A DNA stretch of 64,000 nt from Epiperipatus broadwayi. Its lineage: Eukaryota; Onychophora; Udeonychophora; Euonychophora; Peripatidae. Within the stretch, counting starts at the first letter, position 1. The number at the start of each line of letters is the position of its first letter. Of this stretch, positions 47,300 to 59,565 are shown one piece after another. The notes under the pieces are model-generated. The model worked only from the letters and a program-made list of their open reading frames with translations. It was not told where the DNA came from and made no database searches. The DNA lies in the NCBI GenBank assembly GCA_028023455.1, contig JAQFVV010006551.1, positions 169,001 to 233,000 on the forward strand. Direction: 5' to 3'. The position numbers were made by a program, and so were the translations under genes.

Positions 47300-50100
47300 G
47301 TAAAATTGTGGTAATCAACACCAGGGGTTTGAATTCAACCTCAAAAATTAATAAGTTGAAACACTGAATCAAGGATATATGACTACACTTGCTAGATATA
47401 ATTGAGACAAAAATTTATGCTGGATCACAAACCAACCCAGCAAGCATTTTATTGTGGAATGTTTCTGTACATGCTCCAGAGACTCTTCCTCTTCCTCAGC
47501 TGGAACTAGACTCATAATTGCTAGAAATTGCCCATTCACAACTTTCAAAATAATTCACAATGACATGAATTTATTAATTGCAATCTTCAACCAAAACATC
47601 ATAACAATAAATCTGGTTTTAGTATATATGCCTTTACAAGATAAAAAAAATAGATACCATAATTGCAAACATTAACTCAAGGTTACAACTGCAAACCCAA
47701 CCATGTTAATTGGAGATTTTTAATTTAAAATATCAGGAATTTATGCAATGTTGGCTTCATAGAATAAACATGCCACTAATGAGCAGCCAAGATTTTTTGC
47801 CAGATGATGCCATATCTTTCCACAATAGTCACTTCTCTTCACTTATTGATCTGTGCTTTTATTCCCCAATACTCCACTATCTAATCAAAATAGAGCTAAC
47901 TCTCTCAGCTCAAATAGACACAATTGACAGCATTCAAATTCAAATATCACCTTTTACACTTACAAGAATGATAAGAGTTTTACTCCCAGAAACACCCTCT
48001 GAATTTCTATTCTCTGTAACATATATAATGCTAAATAAAATCAAAGATATGACATTGAATCTGGTTCAGAAATATTTTGCATTTATGGTAAAGCTGTTCT
48101 TTAACATCAACCATATAACAAGAAAACAACCCTCACCATGAAGACTTTTGTCTTTGGCAGATCAGTTGCACCAGAGAATAATCTTGAATAACCCATCACA
48201 CTGCACCCATCAGTACATATTCAAGCTAACACAAGCATACAATAAAACATGCAATGAAGTCAAAAACTATTTGAACCTAAAGAAGAGCAAGATATATCTA
48301 ACCAGGTCTTACACATGGACAAGAGATTATATAAGATGGGCAACAGGAAAACAACCAGATGTAAAAATGCCAATAGCAAGATATACAAATAATGGAATGT
48401 ACATAGGACACAACATGATTATGCCAATTTTTGAATATTTTAAGCAGAAGTTACAAAAAAAAACAAACACATAAAATACTGCATAATCTGTTTGGCCATC
48501 CACAGTGAAACTGAAGACTATTCAAAACACTTGCCACCCAGTTAGTCCTGGAGTCCCACTATTTATATTAAAGCACCTAAGTAAATTCACAGCAGAATAT
48601 TTATGCCAATTAGTAAACCATCTAACACAACACATTCACCCCATGAAAAGAGTCTATCCAATAGTCACAGTATCCTATAATAAAAAGATGATTATCCCCC
48701 TCATTACAGACCTCAGACCAATATCTATGGGGGCCTTAGCTGATCAAAATTATCAAGAAAATCATTAAATATGAAAATGAACCATATATAATGCCACTTA
48801 TCTCTGAAGCACAATATGCAAAGAAAAACTCTTCAACAACAGAAGCAGCCTTATTCTTCAAAGCAATTCTATCCACAGTAAAACAGTGGAAAAAATATGG
48901 ACCCATCATCATGCAGCTTGACATAGAAGCTGCTTTTGACTCAGTCAGTATATATACACTTCTGGAAATGCTTAAAAAACATAGAAATTTCCTAAAACAC
49001 ACCTATATATAATAACAAACCTGCTTCTGAAGAGAGAGATCCATATAACTTTAAATGGAAGAAACTCACCATTATACCAGACATAACACAATGCTCTACA
49101 TGCATTGCCTATATAGATGATGTTACCATATTTCTAACATAAAAAACAAATACCGCAATTCCAAAGGAAGTGTGGATATGTTTTATTATATCTCCAAAAG
49201 ATATTGCAAAAATAGTGCAGAAATACGAATTAAGATTTAATCTGAAAAAAAAAAAACAGCCTGGTTACTATACACTGGTAAACTATGTATATCAATTTAC
49301 AAATCAAAACCAAACTCATTCCTTGTGCTACCATTTCATATGGGAATTATGGGAATGAGATGCCATATCCAAAATAAACTTAAAAAAAAGTCAGAAAAAT
49401 TATAAACTCCTTATCCAAGGCATATCTTTCACTATATTCCAAAGGGCAGTTAATTAACCAGCTTATCACAAACAAATTAAAATAGTATGTACTAGTTGTT
49501 TCATTCTTGAAGGTGTTTATCTCAAAAATTAAAACCATATATAATAAACTACTTGGGCCAGAAAAACAGTAGCAATCTCCACAAAAAACTTAGCCAACCC
49601 CTAATAAAGAAAGAACTTGGCTTGTGCAACATCAGAATTTTTCATCTACAGAAGTTAAGGAATTAAATAATTACAATATTTTCCAAATATCCAAATATTT
49701 ACCACTTGGTCAAACTTACTCCAACAGATAGACCACCTCCAAAAAGTTCTTTTTTTCACTAACATTATATATCAATGTGAAACCACAGACAAGATTCAAG
49801 AAAAGTATTTGCATAAGTATTCATACTGAAATATTTATGGTTTAATAAACAGTCAAACAGATGCTAATGTTATACCATGTAAGGAATATAAAAAATGGGC
49901 TCTAGAACCCAAATGCTTTGATTTTATCATAAAAATTAATTTCATTCCCTTGCCAACAACTATCTTCTTTATCATAAAGAAATGTACATATCTATCAACC
50001 CTTTCTGTGGGCTCTGCCATCGAGCAGAACAGATGCTGAACCATTTATTAATGTGTAACAGTTAACCAAATACATCAGATGATGTGTAACACCTACAGAA
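47300..50100 (+). pseudogene. LINE ORF2 remnant: endonuclease, RT, zinc finger
   Basis: Starts with KIVVINTRGLNSTSKINKLK (47303-47360), followed by LDIIETKI. LIDLCFYSPIL (47839-47871) is the endonuclease end. The linker has YTWTRDYIRWATGKQP (48313-48360). RT: LRPISMGALADQN (48715-48750) and QLDIEAAFDSVSIYTLLEML (48916-48975); TCIAYIDDVTIFL near 49100-49137 is the catalytic box region (IDD). The finger CGLCHRAEQMLNHLLMC (50006-50056) is intact. Many stops and indels are present. Confidence 0.75.
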
Positions 50101-50140
50101 AGCCTAGTACTAACACTAATCACATAATCGTTGATTTTTA

Positions 50141-51400
50141 GGGAAGGTCAATACGTAGCATTAGGGTGGCCATGTTTGTACTATATGGGTACTGGTGCAT
50201 GAGATGTACTTTCTTAATTGGCAATAATACTAGATGACACCTGGCTACATTTAACAACAAATTGTTACACATTCCAAATAAAGATAGAATAATTACCAAC
50301 TCCCACTTATATGCTGTGAGTTGGTCACTGTTAAGACAACTATAGAAATAACATTCAAAAAGACAAAAGACATTCAGGCAAAACTAAATAAGCTCATCAA
50401 ACTTTAGAACTCTTTGGTTGTTTTTGTTTTTTATTCTTTATATTGTTATAGTCTATTAATCACAAAGTGTAGCCACTAAATTCCCTAATATATGTTGACC
50501 CTAATATTACTCATTGTATGTTACATTCGAATTTTTCTTGAAGTAAACTTGTGCAAACTATTGAGATCAATAAAACCTTTATTGAAACATAATAATAATG
50601 ATTATTGTTGTGTAGTAGTAGAAGTATAATGTTAAATCTGCACATTAATGCAAGAGTATTTAATATTTTATCCAAATAATATTGATTGGACTGAAGAATA
50701 TATTTTGTAAAAAAGATTGTGAATCTTTGCAAAAAAAAATTGAAAATAAACCCACACATGAAAAGAAATCTATTCATAAACCAGAATTGTTTATAAGATC
50801 AGAAATGTTTTGCAATATTGTAACAGACATGATGATAAAATATTTTTTCAAAAAAATATACATTTACAGACTTTCTTAAAACAACAACAACAAAAAATAT
50901 AAACTATAATAACAAAAAACAATTCTTGTTTTCTAAAACTAAAAAACTTTATTCAAGATAACTTGTCTTATACTATACATTAGACTTAAATGCAAAACCA
51001 ACAATCATTGCTCATGGCTATCACATTCACGGTATTGTCATAAAGCATTGATATATCATACAACCACTATAAGATTCACAATTAAGTTCAAATCTTACAT
51101 GCTTGTGATATCATTGTTTTTTGTCATAATATTTGTTCGAGAGTGACTTCATGAACTCACAGATTGGGAAAAACCACTTTATCCAATGTATCACATAATA
51201 GAAGATCAGGTGATATTGCATAGTCTCTAGTCTTTGCCTGTAGAAGGAGCTTCAAGAATATGTCCAGATTATTTTTACATCTTGTCAATATTATTGTGAA
51301 TATCAGAAACATTCGCAAAGAGACCATTATTAATGGTGTTCTTCACTGAAAGTGCATCTCTGATGTCAAGTGCCACCTTATCAATGACAAAGTCTCTGAT
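50141..51400. other. Non-coding; LINE 3' tails
   Basis: Probably the 3' untranslated tail of LINE copy 2 (to about 50470) and, at the right, that of copy 3 (from about 51100), with AT-rich DNA between. Frames at 50511-50879 are short and biased. Nothing else seen. Confidence 0.5.
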
Positions 51401-51418
51401 TGGAAATAACACTGGATA

Positions 51419-54320
51419 AGAGTAGACCGGATGATCAAAGCTCTTTTCATCATGACCGCATAGCTGACATTAGGAGCTGAGCCTTTTAAAACCTCTTCTC
51501 AACACAAGAAACTGACTGGTAGAAAGAGAGACCAAATTTATTTTTAGGATGAAGTCAATGTGCTTTGTCTCTAGATAACATAGTTTAGCCCTTCCAACAA
51601 GCAATTTATTATTCAACCCCAGTGTTACAGGGAAAGAAGTCTGGTTTGGATATATGAGATTATATACCTGCCAAAAAGTCCTTTTTCCATCCAATACAAA
51701 TGGTGCCCCAGGCAGTTCATTACTCATGCTCTGGAAGTGGGTGACCAACCATAGACTGGTGCGAGGAGGCAGTATGTTAGTAGGCTGAATCATAACTGAA
51801 AGACTCAGCTCCAGTAACTTTTGACAAGTAGTGGCCAATACTGATATGAATGTTTGAAGGTACAGGGTAGTAACTGAGTGCAGGCCAACTCCATTTAGCT
51901 CTTTGGGTATGTGAGCCTTGTCAACTCCACTCTTCCAGAAGAGCTTTGAACATTGTGAATTGATTAGTTCCTCAAACAGTTTAGTAGGTTTGATGATTTG
52001 GGAAAAAATAACTAATAAAACCTGGGAAATATGGTCATGTTTAACAGAGCTACTTTGCCTGAAAGTGATAATGCCACTTTAGCCAATGATTCCACCACCT
52101 TTTGGGTTTTGATCAGCAGTGGGTTTTGAACCTCCCTAAACATCACCTGCTTCGACAAAAAAACCAGAAATCCCAAGAAAAGCTGTGGCTTCAAAGAGAA
52201 GACCAAGGAAATGGACTCACCAGACTTGATATTCCACATTGATGACTTTGTGAAATTAATTTGGAGGTTGTAATCTTAGTGAAGGCATCATCAACAAATG
52301 CTATGTGTTGAATAGTTTGTTTTAAAGCTGGTGCATATATTCTCGGTAGCCTTGCCTCCAACTCCCTCAAAAGTGGATTTATATAAGCAATAAAACACAA
52401 GGTAACCAAAGTTGAATCCTGAGGAATTGAGACATATGGCCTGAAGCCTTCTGACAATCTGTCATTCCAATGATATGAAGATAGACCTGTTTAGTAGCAG
52501 ATTTCCAATGATATGTATAAATACTTTTGGTACATCAAGCTATTGTGCATGCACAATAGTTTGACAAGACTGATCTTTAATGTATTACAATTTATAACAC
52601 AGTGCTATAAAAATAATTGCTTATTTACATTATAGTTTTGCAAAACTTGTAATAATTTTGAAGGTATTACTTTAACCAAGGTGGATGAGAAGTCTAACTA
52701 CATCTCTACGGGTTTCGTTTTCCTATGACATCTGACACGCTCTACAAGTAGAAGGAAGTGTAGAACAGATTGGACGGTTGATGATCCCTTCCATGCAAAC
52801 TGAAATTTAGATATATGGTTATATATTTGATATTGAATGCAATCTTTCACTATAGATTCTATGAGTTTATAAAAAGTGGGATCATTGAGATAGGTCTGAG
52901 ATTGAATAAATTTGAAGGGTTCATTTGTTTTTTGAGGAAGGAACAAATGCTACCAGATATAAATCCGGATGTTTTGAAATTCCCCAGACAATATATCATT
53001 CAACCTTCATTTAATGGGAGCTGTGTAGTAACTGAGGGGAAGAAGCACAAACCTGGGAATACGATGAATTTCTAGGTGTGTCCTCTCAGTATAGCTATGC
53101 AATTTTTGTATAATGTGAGTATTAGTGATGCCATGATTGATAGAGATCTCCCTCTCCCTCCAGATATTGCCTATTTCAAAACCATAATATTGTAGGCTAG
53201 TATGAAAGTGACTATAAATGCAGTCCAACATGGCAATTCCATTGTATTGATACCTGTTGACAGAAATTGTGGTAGGTGTGGGCCTACGAGCTGCCCCAAG
53301 TGCCCACCTTATATAACCATGGGTCCAGGTATGTTGATTTGACAAGAAGATTTTGGACTTTTTGTTGGCCTATATTGAGCTAAACTGAGCTGCCTACTCA
53401 CATATTGGGTCTTGAGCTCAAGTAATTGTTGTATACATGGATCCATTTGTGTAAGATCACTTAGTTTATTGGCTATTGTGTCCATCTCATTTAGTAATGA
53501 CTTGGGTCCTTTTGATTTTCTAGTACAGTAGTTGAATAGTTTGCTCAATATGCCCATAAAAAAGGACCATGCTTGAATTGGTGGCAGGGAAAGAATATAA
53601 AATTTTTAAAAATAATATATAAGCTTCTGAAAATATAAATTCTGGAGGAATAGACTTGTTTAGAAGTCTGATGGTTAATGCATAGTCTGTATGCACTGTA
53701 ACTGCATCCAATTTGCAATGTTATCAACATTGCTAGATAATCTGTGAATGGTACCAATTGTAACTTGGCTGTTAAGTCATAGTGCAACGCTGGCAAGTAG
53801 AACAATAAATCACTGAGTGTCTTTTTTGATGAGTATAAAAGGAGAAGGCATCAGAAGAGAAAAAACCTTCTCCACAAAGCAAGACCCTCTTAATTAAGTG
53901 TAATTTGTTGGTGAAATAGTTATAGTTCATATTAAAACCCCTAAAAAGAATAGTTGGGGAAGCATCTGAAGAAATAAGAGCATTGATTTTGTTTAGCGTT
54001 GGTTGAGCAAAGGTTCTTTTATTGTGGATGTACAGATAAATGATGTTGAGTGATAAGCTACCAAAAATAATATTGATCATAAGAAGTTCTTGATCTAAAT
54101 GAAGCATTCTTAATTTTGTGTACTTGAGTTCTCTACTAATCAAAAAAGCCACTCTGGATGATGCCATATTTGCTGGTAAATAATTAAAAGACCCCAGCTG
54201 TTGCATGAGCTCATGGAAACTATAATTGGATTGAACATGAAGTTTCATCTCTGAAAGACACACAATTTCTAATTTGTTTTTTTGGACATCTTTTGATGAC
54301 ATGAACTTTAATGAGTTCAC
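51419..54320 (-). pseudogene. LINE ORF2: endonuclease, RT, zinc finger
   Basis: Endonuclease: KLEIVCLSEMKLHVQS, FRGFNMNYNYF (GDFN site altered) and GFFSSDAFSFYTHQKRHSVI. Linker HTWTHGYIRWALGAARRP (53327 downward) matches the other copies. RT: PTFYKLIESIVKDCIQ, FRPYVSIPQDSTLVTLCF, AYINPLLRELEARLP and IQHIAFVDDAFTKI (catalytic FVDD, 52310-52265). The region 52458-52697 lacks the expected A-box block and may carry an insertion or deletion. The finger has CQLCGHDEKSFDH at 51469-51431 but the last Cys is Tyr. At least five frame breaks. Confidence 0.75.
52542..52561. repeat. 20 bp perfect palindrome in LINE copy 3
   Basis: CTATTGTGCATGCACAATAG, spacer-free, in the stretch where the RT A-box should be. 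It may mark a small insertion. Confidence 0.8.
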
Positions 54321-54699
54321 ACATTAACTCCACCAAGTTTGAGATACATAATTAAGTAGTGTATTAAAGAAGTAACACAAAAATTGTTGTTGACCTGTAT
54401 TAAGGTCTTTCATCAGATCAATTTGATTGATCTCACTCAACATAGGTTCACTCCACTCTGGAAATGGTTTAGGTGAAGATGATCTATCATCCATCCCAGT
54501 GATCAGAATTTCAGCAAAAGAAGCCTATCAGGACTAAGTCATCTGTGAAGCAGTGGATGCTCATGTTGCATGTGCATCACCTTTCTTGGATTTTTTGTTT
54601 TCTCTTCAATACCTTTGATTGGGTCTCCAACTGACATTTAGCAACACCACACTTTAACCAGTCTCTGAGTCTGCATTTGAAAGATTAGCCTCTTCAAAC

Positions 54700-55565
54700 T
54701 GTAAACTCGATGATTCATGAGACTTTCTCTTATTATTCTGAGAATACAGGTCAGTCTATGTCAATTACACCAAGGGAGAGCAAACTCTTTTTAAAGTGGC
54801 AAGTGGAGATGAATTCAGGTCTTGATGTACATATATTTGAGACTCATTGGCTTTGTTTTTCCTATCCTGAAGGATTGTATTGCTATCTTCTTGATGAATG
54901 TTAGTCAAGACTTCATGTGTGTTACTTTCCAGATCCATCTGCTTCTGATGCTGCTCTCCAGAGTTCAAGTGACCAATTGTCCTGTTGTTTGACAACTCTA
55001 CAGTCTGCTCCAAACAATCATTTTGTCATTGAGATGACAAAGCTGTGGTTTGATGATCCATATTACAAGCATGATTTCTAGTTTTTTTAATTTTACAAAC
55101 TTCACAAATTTTTTTTGGACAAGATCTAACTAGATGTGATCTTTCACTATAGAAAAAGCACTACAGCTGAACCCCATGAATCTGAAATAAAAATTGGGCA
55201 TCTAGCTTCTTCCAGTGAATATGGCATGTCTTGTGGTGTGATACCATTAGCCAGTTTAATTGCGAAGGCTGCACTGTTGGACAGCAGCTCAAATCCTGCT
55301 CTCTTTTCATGCAAATAATTAAAGTTTTTTATTTTCCATATCTTGCCAATAGTCATCTTAGATCAACATCTTTAAAGTTTAACAAGCAATTTGTGGCTAT
55401 TCCATATGCCATTCTAGGTCTGTCCATGTCAATTGAAATCAGATACCTTTGACCAAGAATCAATTGCTGCTTCTTAAATGTCTCCTCTTGCATTTGATTG
55501 TAGGACTCAAGAATCATGTAGTGTCTGTTAGGATGATGATAGATCCACTTCACAGCCTCTCCCAA
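54700..55565 (-). pseudogene. LINE ORF1 with degenerate zinc knuckles
   Basis: Fragments in several frames. The 55565-55353 piece (YLISIDMDRPRMAYGIATN) is followed by GITPQDMPYSLEEARCPIF and the knuckle CFFYSERSHLVRSC (55160-55119), where Tyr replaces the second Cys. A second Cys cluster CPKKICEVCKIKK follows. The remainder (55013-54765) is polar, Gln/Asn-rich and ends near a Ser/Pro-rich tail. Role as for other ORF1 RNA-binding proteins; inactive. Confidence 0.6.
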
Positions 55566-55640
55566 TTTTAGGTCTTAAAGTAGCTGGAAAAATTTATCTG
55601 TGGAGAAGGTGTATAGTTGATATCTATCATAAACATGATT

Positions 55641-56289
55641 GTATTTCGATGAAACGTTTTTATATTAAAAATCAAAAATTAATATTCAACCATTAATGAA
55701 GTACCACCTTAATCCATAGATAAAACTATTTTAATATTTTAAAAAAAAAAGATTTTTAGGATGTCAATGGTGTAAAGACACCCAAATATTTGAATTATTA
55801 TTTTTTCTATTTCTTAATCTTCCTTGATCAATAAAAACCAATTACTATTTTTACAGAGTTTTTTGAATGATTAATCTTTATTTTGGAAAAAAACCTCAAG
55901 AATATATTGTTATTTTTTTTTATAAAATATAATCTAATAATACTTGAGGAGCTTTAATCCTGGTGTGGTTAAATTTACTTTATTTTTTGTAATTTTACCG
56001 TCTTTATTTTGGAAGAGATCTCAAGATTATATAAAATTTTGCCTATTGCACATATTGTCAATCCTTATAAAATATAATCTGATAATAGCATGGAGCTCTA
56101 ATCCTGGTATTGTTAAACCTACTTTATTTTGTGTAATTTTATTGTTTACATAATTAGTTTTTTTCTTTATTATTATAATTATTATTAATATTAATAATAA
56201 TATTATTATTATTAATAATAATTATAAAAAAATATATAAAAATTCTTCACATAACAATGGTAATAAGAAGTTAATTAATAAAAGTAATA
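55641..56289. other. AT-rich spacer with a short direct repeat
   Basis: Two related blocks (about 55945-56000 and 56085-56140), each with GGAGCTYTAATCCTGGT followed by GTTAAA and ACTTTATTTT, form a degenerate ~145 bp tandem repeat. An (ATT/AAT)n stretch lies at 56161-56220. No gene. Confidence 0.6.
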
Positions 56290-56303
56290 TTTTCTGTTGT
56301 TAT

Positions 56304-58620
56304 ATGCAAAATGTTAGAAGGTTAAGAACTAATTGTCAGTTATTGAAACATGCTATTCTTGCAGAAGAATATGATCTAATATCCTTGACAGAAACATGGT
56401 TAAATGATCAATTTGTTACTGATCAGATTGTGGATCATAGATATTTACTATATAGTCATCTAAGCTTTCAAGGGGTGGTGGTGTTTTATTGGCCATGAAA
56501 AACAGCATTGTAACAAAGCACATAAATATAGAACTGAATTTTGTTGATTCTATTTGGATTGAAATAATATTAGAATCTAATTTTTTTTAAATTGATAATA
56601 TATATATATTCCTCCTTATATTAATATAATTGAACTAAATAATAATTTGAAGAAACTGCAAAAATATTTACTTAATTATAAGCACAATATTTTGATCTGT
56701 GGTGACTTTAATGCATGATATGTAATGACAGCAAGATGAAACAACTGAATTATGCAATAATGAAATAAATAAAGGACAAAGAATTATAGAATTCATGAAT
56801 ATAATTGGTGTAGTACAAAAAAATCAGTTAAAAAATAATAATGGATGTATTCTAAATTTTATTTTAATTAACTTTAATGATATAGATGTGAAACATAGTG
56901 TACAGTCATTATTGAAGGAAGATTCTCATCATCCAGCAATTGAGTTTTTTGTTTATGTCAAACACTTATCATTAAATAAGGATATAACATTAAATAGAAA
57001 TTATAAACTTGGTGATTATTATAATTTATATTGTGACATCAATTGTTCCCCAAATGTAAATGAGGCAGTAGATCTGTTTCAAAAAATTATGAAAAAATTT
57101 TAAATAATAGAATACTATTATATTATGAATCATGTAAAAACTATCCTCCTTGGTTCTCTATGAAATTGATTTGTATTTACAAAAGAAAACATAAGCATCA
57201 TAAGTTGTTTAAGAAATCAGGATCAAGAATATGTTATAATAACTTTATAAATTTTAGATTTAAAATCATAAAAAAAATTGATTTCAAAAGATATATTGAG
57301 AAACTAGAGGACAATATAAATTGCAATTCAAATTACTTTTGGTCATTAATTAAAAAGCATCCTGGTGTAAAAAATAAAATGTCAATTGACAATGGGAGTC
57401 TTACAGCTGATGATTTTGCCAACTACTTCTCATCATGTACAAGAAAAAAATGTGCTATCTAAATGTATACAGTTAAATCGTATACTGCTTTTAAAAGTAA
57501 TGATTTGATAGTTATTGACTCATTAAATTATAATGACATTTTATTAGCAATAAAACAGCTTAAAAATAAAAAAGAGTTTTGGATATGATATGTTACCTGT
57601 TTTTATTTATAAAGGATGTGATTAGTGCTGGTTCAGCATGAAATGCATCTTGGGGATTATTTGTCTTTTATATGAAAGTTGTTTATTTATATAAAGGATA
57701 TGCTGAACTGCTAGCTCCAGTGCTTTGTTATATTTTTAATATCTCTTTACAGCAGAGTATTTTCCCTGATTCATGAAAAGTTGCAAAAGTTATACCAATA
57801 CCAAAAGTCAAATCAAATGATGTTGGTAATTATAGACCTATTTCATTTTTATGTATAGCTTGAAAAATCTTTGAAGAATGTGTGTGTAATAAGACATGTA
57901 AATCATTATCTAAAACATAACATGGTTTTATATCAGGTATTACAGCTAGATGTGATTTATTTTGATTTAAGCAAAGCATTTGACCAAGTAGATCACTCAC
58001 ATTTGATTAGTAAGTTGCACACTATTGGATTTAATTGTGAACTTCTGCAGTGGTTTGTATCTTTTGCCTCAAATAGACCTAATTTTTGTATCTTTTGGGT
58101 CTTTAAATCATAACATATTTTAGTAATGCTAGAGTGCCTCAAGGAAGTATACTTGGACCACTACATTTTCAGTTTATTCTTTGGATATAGAGCAGTGTGT
58201 ACATGGTTCTAATATTCTTTGCTTTGCAGATGATATAAAACTATTAATTATTTTGATGATCAGAAGATTTTGCAGTCTGATATCAAAAGATTTCAGGATT
58301 GGTGTGTAAGAAACTATATGGAAATTAATATTGAAAAATGTTGTGCCACATCATTTTCTAAAAAATCATCTACAAGTATGTTTAATTATACACTAAACTC
58401 AAAAAATATTTCAAGAAAAGGATATCATAAAGATTTAGGTATTATTTTTAATAATAATTGAACATTTAATAATGATATTCAAAATATTATTACAAAAAGT
58501 TATAAAATAATGGATTTAATTCTCAGAAACAATAAAATGTTTAAGAGAAATACATGTGTGTATTTGTTTCATACATTGGTTTTACCTATTTTAAATTATG
58601 GATCGTTGATCTGAAAAGGT
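56304..58620 (+). pseudogene. LINE endonuclease-reverse transcriptase, Jockey/CR1 type
   Basis: Endonuclease: MQNVRRLRTNCQLLK, YDLISLTETWLND (56360-56410) and CGDFNA (56699-56715). The linker frames 56795-57103 and 57160-57462 hold LEDNINCNSNYFWSLIKK and LTADDFANYFSS. RT: NYRPISFLC (57830), FDLSKAFDQVDHSHLISKL (57960-58015), PQGSILGPL (58137-58163) and FADDIKLL (58224-58247), then MEINIEKCCATSFSKKS. Stops and frameshifts throughout. It is interrupted at 57621-57681 by a small insertion. This family duplicates itself by target-primed reverse transcription; this copy is inactive. Confidence 0.8.
57621..57681 (+). mobile_element. 61 bp retroposon fragment inserted in the LINE
   Basis: Between TTTATTTATAAAGGATGTG (57602-57620) and TTTATTTATATAAAGGATAT (from 57682) sits a piece with TGCTGGTTCAGCATGAAATG, the end motif of the 29.1 kb retroposon family. 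The flanks are a ~19-21 bp duplication of LINE sequence. Taking out insert and one copy restores the RT reading frame across the site (LPVFIYKGYAELL). Confidence 0.75.
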
Positions 58621-59025
58621 TTATAATTTTTTTTTAAGATATATTAAATCAGAAATAATATGTGATGACAATGCACTCTACAAAAGACAAATCTATACTG
58701 ATATGAACTACTTAAAAAAAATTACATCAGGTATAATAGATGTGAGAAATTGCCAAATAACATTATCATTTAAGATGAAGGTAAAGAATACAAGATTAAA
58801 AATTTGTATAATATTCCAAAATTTAAAAAGGAAACATTAAAAAAATTCAGCATTAGTAAGATTACCTAGCTTATATAATAAATACTTTAGTGCTGTTAAT
58901 ATATTTGAAACAGATGATAGAGCATTAGGACTACTGTGCAAAAAACTCTGCAAATGCTTTGTGAACTAGATTAGCTGTGCATTTTTGTTTGGATATAAAA
59001 TCTGTTAAATGTACTAAATTAAATT

Positions 59026-59060
59026 AAATTAAATTATTTTTATTATTGTTGCTGTTGTTG

Positions 59061-59128
<68 letters not shown>
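59026..59128. repeat. (TTA/TTG)n microsatellite
   Basis: About 100 bp of TTATTATT with an early TTG part, directly at the 3' end of the Jockey/CR1-like LINE; probably grown from its 3' tail. Confidence 0.9.
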
Positions 59129-59130
<2 letters not shown>

Positions 59131-59428
59131 CGTAATAATTACTATACAAATAATATAATATTTGCACCATTAAAAAATATGTTATAAGTAGAAATGATAG
59201 AATTGAGTTCTAATCCATGGATCTTAACTTTAGAGTCAGCCATTGCTTATAGAAATCAAATGGTCTGTTACTCATGAGAACATAGGGTACTTGAATGGTG
59301 GATAGAATTAAGATAATGGATATTTAATTTTTAAGACTGCTATTGTATTAATTCATTTAATCATAGATTACAGTTTGAGCAGGTGCAATATATTTGTTGT
59401 AAGTAAAAGACATAACAAATAAGCACTC
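59129..59428. other. Non-coding spacer
   Basis: Nothing recognised between the microsatellite and SINE copy 3. Confidence 0.5.
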
Positions 59429-59441
59429 AAAAAATTAAAGG

Positions 59442-59552
59442 TGTCAAGCGTTATTAGCCGAGAGGTCATCGCACCTGCCTTGCAAGCAAGTAGTTGGTTG
59501 CAGACGGGTGTGGGTTCGCGTGCCGGCCGATGCTATGACATATGAAAAGAAA
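59442..59552 (+). mobile_element. tRNA-like SINE, copy 3
   Basis: Third copy of the 110 bp family: TCAAGCGTTATTAGCCGAGAGG ... CTTGCAAGCAAGTAGTTGG ... GGTTCGCGTGCC and CATATG plus A-rich tail. Flanked by a perfect 13 bp duplication AAAAAATTAAAGG (59429-59441 and 59553-59565). The acceptor stem pairs with one mismatch and one wobble beyond copy 1. The minus-strand frame 59444-59665 runs through it and is not a gene. Confidence 0.85.
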
Positions 59553-59565
59553 AAAAAATTAAAGG

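Larger units (their letters stand above)
44850..50140 (+). mobile_element. APE-type LINE, copy 2 (heavily decayed, ORF1 retained)
   Basis: Same lineage as 15.3 kb and 51.4 kb. It is the only copy with a recognisable ORF1 zinc knuckle on the plus strand followed by an acidic ORF1 end, an endonuclease, RT fragments and the tail finger. The composition is A/C-rich on this strand, unlike its flanks, which helps to mark its limits. End points are approximate. Confidence 0.75.
51400..55640 (-). mobile_element. APE-type LINE, copy 3 (minus strand, decayed)
   Basis: Reads right to left: ORF1 (55565 down to ~54700), endonuclease (54320-53545), linker, RT (52946-52012) and tail finger (51469-51419). 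Lies tail to tail with copy 2, with about 1 kb between. The three copies are clearly diverged from each other, so they are independent old insertions, not a local duplication. Confidence 0.75.
56290..59020 (+). mobile_element. Jockey/CR1-like LINE (decayed)
   Basis: Endonuclease and RT fragments of a single ORF2-like frame, ending in a short tandem tail of TAAAT-type units (AAATTAAATTAAATTAAATT at 59013-59032). It is then followed by a long ATT microsatellite. No ORF1 is seen upstream. It differs in motif style from the other four LINEs of the window. Confidence 0.75.

Noticed and set aside
55136-55452. Plus-strand frames opposite LINE copy 3 ORF1
   Set aside because: Shadows; the minus strand carries the recognisable zinc-knuckle sequence.
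59026-59128. CRISPR-like or satellite array
   Set aside because: Simple trinucleotide repeat without spacers; no CRISPR array is present anywhere and the DNA is eukaryotic.
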